A DNA stretch of 42,115 nucleotides from Oscillospiraceae bacterium (GCA_017540565.1 JAFYAU010000029.1:1-42115), one strand, 5' to 3'. Numbered from the stretch's first letter, positions 25,661 through 33,167 are shown. The notes: generated from the sequence alone by a model not told the origin. A program made the numbers and translations.

Positions 25661-27146
25661 CGCTTGCAGCATAGATCCCGCAAAGCTCCGCAGACGTCTC
25701 ACCGAAGACGGCTGGTATCGTAAACAGATTAGACCCGTCGGTCTTCATTCCCGCAGAGGAATAGACACGGATCTTGGAAATGCTGGACAATTCAACGGGC
25801 GTACCGTCTGAATCCACCGCCCAATCCAGATCGTACCCGTTGCCGCCGGTGGTACCGTACACATAGGGGTTGACCGCCGTGCCGTAGCTGCTGCCGTTGG
25901 GAGTGATATCAAAGTAACCGAACGCGTAGTCGGCTGTAGTGTCCGTATCCTTGACAATCGTCACATGCTTATAGGCGATGGTGTTCGCTGTTGTATCCAC
26001 AACAACGTCATCAACGTTACCGTAAACGCCATTCGTCCCGAGGTAACCTTCCGCCTCCTCCGGCCACCAGGCAACGGTAGTATCCTGCTGAACATCCACT
26101 CCATTAATTTTCTTTATTTTCTGATTGAACTTCGTCCACCCCGTGATCTCGGTATTGCTGGCGTCGTCGATCCTGTACCAGATGCCTGCGGTAGTGAACA
26201 CCGCCCCAGTGCCGGTCTCGACATCATCCGTTTCAATTTTCTTGTATGTAACGGTCACGTCGCGCAGCGTCACGTCGCTGTAATACAGTGATCCGGCCAG
26301 TTCATACCATTTGGGAACGGTCTTGCCCTTTTCGACACCGTAAACCTTAACGGAGCCTGCTTCGGGATTTCCAACAAACGCGTTGCCGTAGACAACAAAG
26401 TCGACACCGTAGCGGCGCTGGATCTTTGTGCTCACCCCGTCAACCGTCTCATAATTGTTGATGGCCATGTCATACTCGGCATAACCGCCGGGAGCACCGA
26501 GCGACAGGCCGGTAGAAGTATAGCCTCCTACGATCTTAGGCGTCGTCCCACTGGAATAGGGGCTTCCCCATCCAGAACCCGTGGCAAACTGACCGACGGG
26601 CAGATAGCCTTCAAAGCCGCTGGGTGTACTGGTCGTGTTCGTATTCGTATACGCTACGGGACTAGAGAAGTTCAGCGTCATCGTACCCTGCGAGGTCGTC
26701 AACGCCAGGCTTCTCGTGATGCCGGAGCCCTCCGCCAGTTCGATCGTACAGAATCCGTTGTCATGCAGATAAGCCGTAGCGTTCGCGTCAGCACCGATGA
26801 GGATCAGTTCGTCGTTGTTCGCGTCCCTCAGCGTCATCCCGGAAGCGGTGACATTCGTGATCCCACCGTTTCCAGACGTAATGGTAAACGCCAGAATATA
26901 CGGATAGAACGGCGATAATGCCCCTTCATACAGAACGCTGAAGGTTCCTGTCGCAGTCTCACTGAATGTCATGTCACACTCAGGTTCCCCCGGTGTTTCT
27001 GAAGCCCCAAAGCGCACAGTAAGCCCCGCATGCTGAGCTGTCGTCGTCCCAACGGTAGCAAAAGCCGAGAACGGAACGACAGAAAGCAGGAGAACTAATG
27101 CCAGCAACACAGCCAGAAATTTACCGGATCTCTTTGTCTTATCCAT
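25347..27146 (-). CDS. Secreted 'YGNAF'-type cell-surface protein
   Basis: 599 residues, ATG 27146 with AAAGGAG 7 bases upstream, opening a signal peptide (FLAVLLALVLLLSVVPFSAFA). Residues about 25-160 form a beta domain. From about 165 there is a family pattern I associate with Bacteroidetes surface proteins, many encoded in corrinoid-uptake loci: GGYAEYDMAI, YGVDFVVYGNAFVGNPEAG, WYELAGSLYYSD, VTYKKIE, then VAWWPEE, GYFDITPNG, and GYDLDWAVDSDGTPVELSSI followed by a KIRVYSS strand. The last ~100 residues are a Thr/Ala-rich beta tail in AT-rich DNA. No anchor is visible. The family assignment is from memory. If correct, it is unusual to find it next to cohesin and DUF4430 proteins in a Gram-positive organism. 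Confidence 0.82.
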   Translation of the reverse strand: MDKTKRSGKFLAVLLALVLLLSVVPFSAFATVGTTTAQHAGLTVRFGASETPGEPECDMTFSETATGTFSVLYEGALSPFYPYILAFTITSGNGGITNVTASGMTLRDANNDELILIGADANATAYLHDNGFCTIELAEGSGITRSLALTTSQGTMTLNFSSPVAYTNTNTTSTPSGFEGYLPVGQFATGSGWGSPYSSGTTPKIVGGYTSTGLSLGAPGGYAEYDMAINNYETVDGVSTKIQRRYGVDFVVYGNAFVGNPEAGSVKVYGVEKGKTVPKWYELAGSLYYSDVTLRDVTVTYKKIETDDVETGTGAVFTTAGIWYRIDDASNTEITGWTKFNQKIKKINGVDVQQDTTVAWWPEEAEGYLGTNGVYGNVDDVVVDTTANTIAYKHVTIVKDTDTTADYAFGYFDITPNGSSYGTAVNPYVYGTTGGNGYDLDWAVDSDGTPVELSSISKIRVYSSAGMKTDGSNLFTIPAVFGETSAELCGIYAASGTAIDASTGAPTIKVNGTSIAAIVSNGDATKKTICDSIVYYNAAGLGLTSSTATITATPASGTTAIIYINNEATGSYTKSSAVDMVRIVAQTGDGAPYIAVIKF

Positions 27147-27540
27147 CTTCTTACTCCTTTCTTGAAAAATACACATTTTGGATTTCCACCTCTTTTTATC
27201 CCTGCACCCAGGTGGTTATGATGCAGAGATCTGCCAATGACCTGTGATCCTCCCTTACGCCTTCCGCCGGCTCCGGCAGACGTCACACCGGGCCATTCCC
27301 ATTCTGCGCGCGTGAATGGGCAAGCCCTTGGGTTCCGCCTTGTCGGGAAGCAGCGCCTCCGGCGTCGGTTCGGAACTCTTCCTGTCCGCGACAGCGCCGC
27401 AGACGCATCTGTATGTGAAACTCTCTGATGAGATGTTCCCGAAGATAATTTACATCCCCTGTCGGCTTCAGCCGACTTGCCGCTCCCGGCTCCCAAAAGG
27501 GCTCCCCACGGCACACGGGACGGCTGTCCTGGTTGTTGCT
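27147..27540. other. Upstream region with startless ORF remnant
   Basis: On the minus strand 27449-27255 there is an open stretch of about 64 codons with two Cys pairs (RCVCGAVADRK, then MARCDVCRSRRKA and a stop). It has only ATT or ATC as possible starts and follows an ATG-TAA. It looks like the 3' remnant of a zinc-ribbon-like gene. A GTCGGCT/AGCCGAC hairpin lies at about 27461-27475. I looked for a cobalamin-riboswitch core for the gene at 27146 and did not find one. Confidence 0.35.
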
Positions 27541-27819
27541 CTATTTCTCACGGCAGACATTTTTCTTCCGTTTCACGCGCTTTTCCGCCTTCCTGCGTTT
27601 TTCCTCCCGGTACAGTTCCTGCTGACGGGCGTACTCTTCCCGATAGCGATGGGTGCGGTCCATTCGGGCGGAACCGGCCGGATACTTGCAGCCGAGGCGG
27701 TGAAGAACTCTGGGCCAGCCGCCGAAACGCTCCGCTATCGCGCGGGCACCCGGAACCTCGTTCATCTGAGGCGCGTGACCCAGTGCCTCAGCCCTTTCGC
27801 ATCGACAGCGGCGTATCAT
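27541..27819 (-). pseudogene. 5'-truncated copy of the RFGGW DNA-binding-like gene
   Basis: The frame of about 92 codons matches the intact protein at 29032-29496 over its central and C-terminal parts (RAEALGHAPQMNEVPGARAI, AERFGGW, HRLGCKYPAG, MDRTHRYREEY). It lacks the ~50 N-terminal residues and ends in a different Lys/Arg-rich tail. The ATG at the left of the homology has no good ribosome site. Probably a decaying fragment, though a short product is possible. Confidence 0.6.
27603..27800 (-). repeat. Dispersed repeat, copy 1 (partner at 29152-29350)
   Basis: About 190 bases are roughly 90% identical to 29152-29350 in the same orientation, covering the RFGGW coding region. The shared run includes TGCGGTCCATTCGGGCGGAA. 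The similarity ends near the N-terminal third of the intact gene. Confidence 0.8.
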
Positions 27820-28015
27820 GTGTTTGAATCTTCCTACAAGCTGAGCCCCCGATCTTCCGTCAGATCGCGTACAAAAAGGGTTAAGAAGGTGGTACCTGAC
27901 ATCCGGAGGCGATTGTTTCCTATCGCCCTGTGCTAACCCGGTGTTTTAGTACCAATTGGCTATATACTGAAACTTTATCTCGCCTGTGACATACGGCTTA
28001 AAAAGTTTTCAGACA

Positions 28016-28047
28016 AGAAGAAAAAGGACCCGGGAAAACCCGAGTCC
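28016..28047 (-). terminator. Intrinsic terminator after the HEPN/MNT pair
   Basis: Minus-strand hairpin GGACTCGGG-TTTT-CCCGGGTCC (one G-U pair) followed by TTTTTCTTCTTG, 21 bases after the HEPN stop. Confidence 0.9.
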
Positions 28048-28067
28048 GTGAAGCAGAAAAGCGCCCC

Positions 28068-28481
28068 TTACGGAGTGCTCTTCGCGTATACTGTGGTTAA
28101 ATATTGTTCTACAATGCTGACGAATTCTTCTGCTTTGACAAGCTGCTGCGCGACCTCATCGCGCGAGATGAGATAGAAGTCGTCATAGTCGCTGCCCTGG
28201 CGGACGTCTACGAGATCCCGGATAATCGGCGAAAGCTCTCTCGGCAGGATCTCTGTTTTCAGATATTTGCGTCTGAATTCCGCAATCACGCCCGAATGCT
28301 TTTTGGAATCGAACCCATCGAGCGCCAGCACCGCGCGCATCGCCGAAAACACGGCATAATACGAACGGTTGGCAACGGTCTTGTAGTCGCCCAGCTCCAG
28401 GATCTGCTTAGCATAGCCGAGACGCTCCTTCGCCAGGGCCAGACGCGCCTTGGACAGGCTGAGCTTATCCGTCTCACGCAA
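28068..28481 (-). CDS. HEPN-domain protein (UPF0332-like), putative toxin
   Basis: 137 residues. I place the start at TTG 28481, because AAGGAGG lies 9 bases upstream and it gives the normal family length; longer frames read through the MNT gene in the wrong frame. The body matches HEPN proteins of the UPF0332 type: ANRSYYAVFSAMRAVLALDG, KKHSGVIAEFRRKYLKT, and later VDVRQGSDYDDF. It overlaps the MNT gene by 8 bases. HEPN proteins of such pairs are commonly RNases neutralised by the MNT partner, though the classical R-x4-6-H motif of HepT is not evident here, so mode of action is less certain than for the pair at 32418-33078. Confidence 0.85.
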   Translation of the reverse strand: MRETDKLSLSKARLALAKERLGYAKQILELGDYKTVANRSYYAVFSAMRAVLALDGFDSKKHSGVIAEFRRKYLKTEILPRELSPIIRDLVDVRQGSDYDDFYLISRDEVAQQLVKAEEFVSIVEQYLTTVYAKSTP

Positions 28482-28812
28482 CGCTGACGCCCTCCTTCCG
28501 CACGGCCTGATAAAACGGCAGCACGTCCAGATACCGGTCAAACGTCGCCTTGTCCCGCAAAACCAGGGAGACAACGATATCATACTTGAATTCAAGCTCG
28601 TCAAGCACAGTGTGGAACATTTTACGATACTGCGACAAGTCCTCGATCGGCACGTCCGCCAGCACCATGATGTCCACATCGGATTCATCGTCCTGATCCC
28701 CCCGGGCATAGGAGCCATAGAGGATCATCTCGCAGTAGTGTTCGGCAAAAACAGCCTTTGCCGTCTGCGCGACCTGTGTCAGAATATCCGTCAGTTGACT
28801 TTGCGTACACAT
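28474..28812 (-). CDS. MNT-type nucleotidyltransferase, putative antitoxin
   Basis: 112 residues, ATG 28812 with GGAGGG 7 bases upstream. The minimal nucleotidyltransferase motif is intact: YGSYARGDQDDESDVDIMVL, that is GSYARG plus the DVD metal site, and a third acidic strand in KYDIVVSLVL. In type VII toxin-antitoxin systems MNT proteins AMPylate and silence HEPN partners. Gene order MNT then HEPN with overlap fits that. This pair is unrelated in sequence type to the one at 32418-33078. Confidence 0.88.
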   Translation of the reverse strand: MCTQSQLTDILTQVAQTAKAVFAEHYCEMILYGSYARGDQDDESDVDIMVLADVPIEDLSQYRKMFHTVLDELEFKYDIVVSLVLRDKATFDRYLDVLPFYQAVRKEGVSVA

Positions 28813-28845
28813 GCTGCATCCCTCCGTTCTTGCCTTAGTATATGC

Positions 28846-28874
28846 AGTTTATCATATTCTCCGCATTTGTGCAA
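28846..28874 (-). promoter_or_regulatory. Promoter of the minus-strand MNT/HEPN pair
   Basis: TTGCAC (28874-28869), 17-base spacer, TAAACT (28851-28846) on the minus strand, about 33 bases before the MNT start. The -35 is the same hexamer as in the other MNT promoter at 32366. Confidence 0.6.
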
Positions 28875-29031
28875 GCAGAGGGAAGCGCCCGGGAAATCCC
28901 GGTTTTTTCAAGTTCTGCACAGCGCCCGATACCCGTTCCTCTGCTCCCGCCGCCCTCTGACGAAGACCAGGTTGTCCGACCCTTGGCACGCGACGCATGC
29001 TTCCCCGGGCCGATATCATCTCTCGGTGCTG

Positions 29032-29496
29032 CTATTCAGTTTCGCTCCCATCCGGGAGAGACGTCGTCACTCCATTTTGTGATTGTTCTGCCGTTTGGCT
29101 ATGTCGTCCGCTTACGCGTTCCATTCGGCGCTGCTTCTTTTCGCTGCGCTCTGCCCGGTACAGCTCCTGCTGCCGGTCGTATTCCTCCCGGTAGCGATGG
29201 GTGCGGTCCATTCGGGCGGAACCGGCCGGATACTTGCAGCCGAGGCGGTGAAGAACTCTCTGCCATCCGCCAAAACGCTCCGCTATCGCGCGAGCGCCCG
29301 GAACCTCGTTCATCTGCGGGGCATGCCCCAGGGCCTCCGCCCGGACGCGCACACGGTCCAGCAGCGCGCAGGCGTCTTCCCCCGCGCAGGCGGCCTCCGC
29401 CAGCTCGTCCTCCCGTTTCAGCACGGCGCGCGTGCGGCGGTCCATCTCCCGCCGATACCATGCGCTTCCGTCGAAACGCCACGTTCCCTTTCCCAT
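29032..29496 (-). CDS. Small basic RFGGW-motif protein, DNA-binding-like
   Basis: 154 residues from ATG 29496, chosen over longer starts because an AGGGGG ribosome site lies about 10 bases upstream and homology begins there. The N-terminal ~45 residues are helical (WRFDGSAWYRREMDRRTR). The centre, LGHAPQMNEVPGARAIAERF then GGWQRVLHRLGC, resembles the homing-endonuclease-associated (HNH) repeat with its FGxW core. The tail is rich in Arg, Lys, Glu and Gln. No nuclease motif is present. A truncated copy lies 1.2 kb away, so the gene probably moves or recombines in this strip. Function unknown. Confidence 0.65.
   Translation of the reverse strand: MGKGTWRFDGSAWYRREMDRRTRAVLKREDELAEAACAGEDACALLDRVRVRAEALGHAPQMNEVPGARAIAERFGGWQRVLHRLGCKYPAGSARMDRTHRYREEYDRQQELYRAERSEKKQRRMERVSGRHSQTAEQSQNGVTTSLPDGSETE
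29152..29350 (-). repeat. Dispersed repeat, copy 2 (partner at 27603-27800)
   Basis: Intact-gene copy of the repeat described at 27603-27800, same orientation, roughly 90% identical over about 190 bases. Confidence 0.8.
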
Positions 29497-30275
29497 GCGC
29501 ACCGATCCCCCTTGTTTCGGATGGGGGCTGTGAGGAACTCGCCACAGGAAAGCAGAAAACTGCCGTGTCCCCAAAGGAACAGCGGCAGTTCTTACGTATG
29601 ATCCCAAATGGATATGACCGTCCACTGTTCACGTGCCTGATCGCGGCGCCGAATATTCTGACTTGCGTTCCGGGAGCTGTTGAGCTCCCACGTCCACGAC
29701 CTGCCTTCTCATGGGGCACGCCCCACAATGACGGATCTTCTCCCAGCCCAAGCAGGGCCTCGGTCATGGCCTCACGCGCACAGCACCGGTCGTGTCGGGA
29801 TCATGATTCCCTTCTTCCTCTGCGCCGCAGGCATCCAATGTTCAGTTTTTTCTATTTCGATATCACCTTACCATAACCGGCGTAACCGACCCGTAACTTT
29901 TCGGGCCGTCTGCGCGAGCTTTTTTGCTGTTTTTTCCTATAATTTGCATAAAACTAGGATCTCTTCCGGACAATGACGCTGAGGTTCTATTCCCGAAACG
30001 AAATCGTCAGCCCGGCTGAGATCCTTGTTTTACACAGGCCTGCCTGTGTCGCGACACCTGGTTTCGGAAATCGTGGATTCCCGGTAAAAACCTAAGTGGA
30101 ACTGACGACCGTCAGACCGGCTTCAGAAACGGTTCCTTTTCCCAACGGATGTCCGGGATAAAGGAACCGTTGGCCTGTCTGCGAAGTATCGATCATCCTG
30201 CGTGCCTTCGGCGCGCTTCCCAGTGTCCCCAGGGATCGGCACGATCTGAGACATTCAGCCAGGACCGTTACGGTA
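29497..30275. other. Hairpin-rich non-coding stretch
   Basis: No credible gene on either strand. Inverted repeats include 29556-29592 (arms AACTGCCG/CGGCAGTT), 29668-29687 (GGGAGCT/AGCTCCC), 29956-30025 (see the candidate RNA), 30032-30049 (ACACAGGC/GCCTGTGT) and 30128-30171 (AACGGTTCCTTT/AAAGGAACCGTT with a 20-base loop). The last could serve as a terminator for the FecR-DUF4430 gene but has a poor U-tail. Confidence 0.5.
29938..30032 (+). ncRNA. Candidate small structured RNA
   Basis: A perfect TATAAT (29938-29943) stands 12 bases before a long hairpin: AGGATCTCTTCCGG (29956-29969) pairs with CCGGCTGAGATCCT (30012-30025) apart from two inner positions, with TGACG/CGTCA pairing inside. It is followed by TGTTTT. 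The -35 region is weak. A transcript of about 75-80 bases starting at the stem and ending in its own terminator would fit. No known RNA family recognised. Confidence 0.35.
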
Positions 30276-31448
30276 TCATGGTTCAGACTCCGGAGCGTCC
30301 TGCCAGGGTTCGGCCCCTATGTCCTCGCCCAGGCCAACGCAGGTGTAGCACCAGACGATCACGTCCCCGTCGCTCACAGCGTAGCGCGCGCTGCCGAAAT
30401 TGGGCAGCCACCCGTTCACCTTGTACATCCAGCCGGACTCGGGTCCGCAGGCACGCTCCGCCAGATCACCGATCTGCTTTACGTAATAACCGCTGAGGGC
30501 CACGGCGTAGCTGTACTCTATCTCTATGTCTGATGAAAGGCAGGTTCGCCGCAGCACGTCGTAGACGGAATCCCCGTCCACGAAGCTCACCGCCGTCGGA
30601 GGAAGGATCACGCCGTCCTTCGGCACCAGCGCCGCCGTCTCAGGCAGGAGCTCGTCCATATGGTCCAGCACGGTGTCGCATCGGATCTCCAGCGTACAGG
30701 TCATGCCCTCGCCTTCCTGAATCACCGCGGTCTGTTCCGTCTCTTCCCTGCGCCTGTCCAGCACGGCCTGCAGCTGGCTGTTATCGAAGATCAGGCCGCC
30801 CCTGTCCATCAGATGGCGGATCAGGAACCCGCGCAGATCGGCGGCCAGGGCCCGGTGAAAACTCAGGCTGTCTGTTCCCGCGTCCACGTCCCGTATCATC
30901 ACGACCCGGTCCCCGGGAAGAAGGTCGTAGACCTTTCCGGCGTAGCGCAGGATCGGCGTACCGCGGAACACGCTGACGGTCACCGTCCCGTTATATGCCT
31001 CCACCGACAGTACGGATCCCGCCTCCGCCTCCACGGTGCAGCCGTCGGCCGTCATTTTCAGCACCGCCTGGGACGCGTCCTCCGACTCGAACAGGGCCGC
31101 TCCCTCCGCGACGGCGATCTCCGCAGCCTCCTGAGACAGAGCCGTCAGCTCCATCCGGCCTCCTTCGCCCAGAGCGGCATCCGCTCCGAAGGCGAAGCGC
31201 GCCTGGCACTCCGAACCCGGTCCCGCCGCCAGCACGTCGCCCGCACGCAGGCTCACGCCCTTTTTCAGGACGTAAGCCATTCCGTTGCGGAGCACACTGA
31301 CGTCTCCGGACACCTGGCTCACATCGGCCCGGGAGGCGTTTCCGCCCCGGAACCAGCCCCTGAGGGGGCCGAAGATCACCGCGCCGGCGATCAACACCGC
31401 CGCGGCCAGTACGGCCGCCGTCAGAAGACGATATCTCCTCTTTTTCAT
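30276..31448 (-). CDS. Membrane-anchored FecR-DUF4430 fusion protein
   Basis: 390 residues, ATG 31448. One N-terminal membrane segment (about 8-30) follows KKRRYR, so the rest is outside. Residues about 40-190 are a FecR-like domain (VSGDVSVLRNG, VLKKGVSLRAGDVL, GSVLSVEAYNGTVTVSVFRG, YDLLPGDRVVM). Residues about 245-385 are a DUF4430 domain with its core kept: SGWMYKVNGWLPN, VSDGDVIVW, VGLGEDIG. The gene follows the response regulator by 91 bases and so belongs to the riboswitch-controlled kinase/regulator group. Fusing a FecR-type signalling domain to a transcobalamin-like domain suggests a surface sensor or receptor for a corrinoid. This is inference. The family calls are firm. Confidence 0.85.
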   Translation of the reverse strand: MKKRRYRLLTAAVLAAAVLIAGAVIFGPLRGWFRGGNASRADVSQVSGDVSVLRNGMAYVLKKGVSLRAGDVLAAGPGSECQARFAFGADAALGEGGRMELTALSQEAAEIAVAEGAALFESEDASQAVLKMTADGCTVEAEAGSVLSVEAYNGTVTVSVFRGTPILRYAGKVYDLLPGDRVVMIRDVDAGTDSLSFHRALAADLRGFLIRHLMDRGGLIFDNSQLQAVLDRRREETEQTAVIQEGEGMTCTLEIRCDTVLDHMDELLPETAALVPKDGVILPPTAVSFVDGDSVYDVLRRTCLSSDIEIEYSYAVALSGYYVKQIGDLAERACGPESGWMYKVNGWLPNFGSARYAVSDGDVIVWCYTCVGLGEDIGAEPWQDAPESEP

Positions 31449-31539
31449 CGTTCCCTATCCCCTGCCGCTTCGGCACCGCCGCCCGATCATGACCGGAGCG
31501 GAGCCGGTGTTTTCCTGTCTTTCACCATTTTCCGCGGGA

Positions 31540-32337
31540 TCAGCGCATACCGCTTCTCTCCTGATACAGTAGTTCCAGGTCCGCCAGCGTGTTCTCGCCC
31601 CAGGAGTAGCTGGACATGTATTCCCCGCTGTACTCCTTCCAGTTCCGGTCCCGCAGCAGACGGTACAGGTCGCATTCCACCAGGGAGGTGTCCAGGTATT
31701 TTCCCCCGGCCGAGCTTTTCACGATATCCGCCACGCCGGCCTTTTTCAGTTCCTCCCGCAGACGGCCCATCGTCATCCGGTACAGGCTGGTATCGCTTCT
31801 GTCCTTCTCCGGCCAGATGATCTCCATGGCCTCCCGGGCGGTCAGCGGGGCGCCGCGCTTGTCCACCAGCAGGGCTAGCAGTTCCTTCGGCTTCTCCCTC
31901 TGGAAGGGGTACGGCACGCCGTCCACGTACATAATGAAGGGGCCGAAGGTCTGGAACCGGACGCGTTTCTGCAGCCGTCCGGACAGCAGCTTCACCCGGT
32001 CCAGCAGGTCGCGCACGTCCTCGACGGTATAGGGTTTGAGGACGTAATAGTCCGCCTTCATGCCGATGAAATCCTCCAGATAGCGCTTGTGGCCCGTGAG
32101 GAAAACTATGATCACCCCGGGGTGCAGTTCCCGCAGGCGGCGGGCCAGCTCCAGTCCGTTCATCCCCGGCATCTCTATGTCCAGCAGGGCGAAATCCACG
32201 GGGTGCTCTCCGGCGTAGCGCAGCGCCTCTTCGGAGGACTCGAACTCACCCACCAGTTCGATCTCCGGCCGGTCCTCGCACATGATGCGGAACTGGAGCA
32301 TGCTCCACAGCTCGTCGTCAACCAATATCGTCTTCAT
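31540..32337 (-). CDS. Response regulator with winged-helix, SARP-like output domain
   Basis: 265 residues, ATG 32337 with AGAGGA close upstream. Receiver domain at about 1-120: acidic pocket VDDE, phosphoacceptor Asp53 in LLDIEMPGMNG, Thr in VFLTGHK, Lys in VLKPY. Output region at about 130-265: FQTFGPFIMYVDGVPYPF then KPKELLALLVDKRG, TAREAMEIIWPE and YRMTMGRLREELKKAG, resembling the OmpR-type winged helix of SARP/BTAD regulators. The first bases were once the end of the kinase gene: in another frame they encode the kinase's last residues (see findings). It is now separated from the kinase by an inserted toxin-antitoxin cassette on the opposite strand. Targets unknown; the surface genes nearby are candidates. 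Confidence 0.9.
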   Translation of the reverse strand: MKTILVDDELWSMLQFRIMCEDRPEIELVGEFESSEEALRYAGEHPVDFALLDIEMPGMNGLELARRLRELHPGVIIVFLTGHKRYLEDFIGMKADYYVLKPYTVEDVRDLLDRVKLLSGRLQKRVRFQTFGPFIMYVDGVPYPFQREKPKELLALLVDKRGAPLTAREAMEIIWPEKDRSDTSLYRMTMGRLREELKKAGVADIVKSSAGGKYLDTSLVECDLYRLLRDRNWKEYSGEYMSSYSWGENTLADLELLYQERSGMR

Positions 32338-32347
32338 CGAAATCCTC
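32318..32347 (-). repeat. 30-base direct repeat, regulator-side copy
   Basis: 27 of 30 bases are identical to 33168-33197, at an offset of exactly 850 bases. Read in the kinase frame it encodes EDFDEDDIG and a stop, the same as the true kinase end, and the three differences are all synonymous in that frame. This copy also contains the regulator's start codon. Confidence 0.92.
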
Positions 32348-32365
32348 TTTTCCCATCGTTTGCAG

Positions 32366-32394
32366 TTGCACAGTACCTGCTTTTCGGATATACT
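32366..32394 (+). promoter_or_regulatory. Promoter of the MntA/HepT cassette
   Basis: TTGCAC (32366-32371), 17-base spacer, TATACT (32389-32394), 24 bases before the MntA start. It faces away from the response regulator. Confidence 0.8.
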
Positions 32395-32417
32395 ACTGTC
32401 AGAAAGGGGTGACGCCA

Positions 32418-32744
32418 ATGCTTCCCTATACGATCGAAGAGATCACACACCGTATTACGCCCATTGCTCAGAAATACAAGCTGACAGCCGTGTATCTCTT
32501 TGGCTCCTATGCCCGAGGAGAAGCTACGCCGGACAGCGACGTCGACCTTCTGGTCGATCTGGACGGTTCCACAGCTCACGGCATCATGCTTGGCGCTCTT
32601 TATTCCGACCTGGCCGATGCTCTTCAAGTCAGCATCGATCTTGTTACAGTCGCCAGTCTCAAAACTCCAACGACCAAACGCGGACAGATTCACTTCCGTG
32701 AAGCTGTCAATAAAGAACGGAGAATGATTTATGCAGCCGCGTGA
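32418..32744 (+). CDS. mntA: MntA-type nucleotidyltransferase antitoxin
   Basis: 108 residues. ATG 32418 follows AAAGGGG by 8 bases; a GTG three codons earlier is possible. The MNT motif is complete: YLFGSYARGEATPDSDVDLL, with GSYARG and the DSDVD metal site, and a later acidic strand (VSIDLVTV). MntA antitoxins of type VII systems transfer AMP to the HepT toxin. The last 14 bases overlap hepT. Base composition is visibly less GC-rich than the flanking kinase and regulator genes, in keeping with its being inserted between them. Confidence 0.9.
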   Translation: MLPYTIEEITHRITPIAQKYKLTAVYLFGSYARGEATPDSDVDLLVDLDGSTAHGIMLGALYSDLADALQVSIDLVTVASLKTPTTKRGQIHFREAVNKERRMIYAAA

Positions 32745-33078
32745 CGCCCAGCTCCTGGAACATATCCTTGATTACTGCATTGTGATAGCAAACAGTCTGT
32801 CCTCTGTTGATAACTCATATGATCTCTTTTCCAATAACATTGACATCCAGCAATCCATTGCCTTCAGCATCCTGCAGATCGGCGAACTGGTCGGCAGACT
32901 GTCTGAGAATCTGCGTTCTTCCACCGTGACAGAGATCAATTGGAATGCCATTAAGGGAATGAGAAACATCGTAGTGCATGATTATGGCAATGTAGATCAG
33001 GAGGAAGTATGGACGGCGGCAGTCCGTGATACTCCTGTACTCAAGGCGTTCTGTGAAAAGCATCTGTCGGACAACTGA
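32731..33078 (+). CDS. hepT: HepT-like HEPN toxin (DUF86 type)
   Basis: 115 residues, ATG 32731 with GGAGAA 8 bases upstream. The family layout is intact: NIDIQQSIAFSILQIGELVG, INWNAIKGMRN, then IVVHDYG, which gives the R-x4-H-x-Y active site (RNIVVHDY) of HepT RNases, in which the Tyr is the residue AMPylated by MntA. Followed 27 bases later by a perfect terminator. With its promoter, antitoxin and terminator it forms a self-contained cassette of about 820 bases. Confidence 0.92.
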   Translation: MQPRDAQLLEHILDYCIVIANSLSSVDNSYDLFSNNIDIQQSIAFSILQIGELVGRLSENLRSSTVTEINWNAIKGMRNIVVHDYGNVDQEEVWTAAVRDTPVLKAFCEKHLSDN

Positions 33079-33105
33079 CTGTTACCATTCCGCTCTTCCG
33101 CCTGA

Positions 33106-33135
33106 CAGGCTCTCCTTTTCGGAGAGCCTGTTTTC
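33106..33135 (+). terminator. Terminator of the MntA/HepT cassette
   Basis: Perfect 10-base stem CAGGCTCTCC / GGAGAGCCTG with a TTTTC loop, followed by TTTTC. Confidence 0.92.
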
Positions 33136-33141
33136 ATATGG

Positions 33142-33161
33142 CGCCGAGAGAGGTCTCGGCG
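33142..33161. other. Hairpin just after the kinase stop
   Basis: CGCCGAGA/TCTCGGCG with a 4-base loop, between the cassette terminator and the kinase stop. On the minus strand it could weakly terminate kinase transcription or mark the cassette edge. No U-tail. Confidence 0.4.
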
Positions 33162-33167
33162 TTCCGA

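Noticed and set aside
27095..27516. Minus-strand open frames overlapping the start of the YGNAF-type gene
   Set aside because: No family, no ribosome site, and they clash with the clear signal peptide start at 27146.
27147..27540. Cobalamin riboswitch before the YGNAF-type surface gene
   Set aside because: I looked for the ACTGT-type core and B12 box on the minus strand and found neither; a partial GGTGTGACG-like string is not enough.
28886..28910. Plus-strand terminator CCGGG-AAAT-CCCGG-TTTTTT
   Set aside because: It looks like a terminator but no plus-strand gene precedes it; noted only as a possible cassette boundary.
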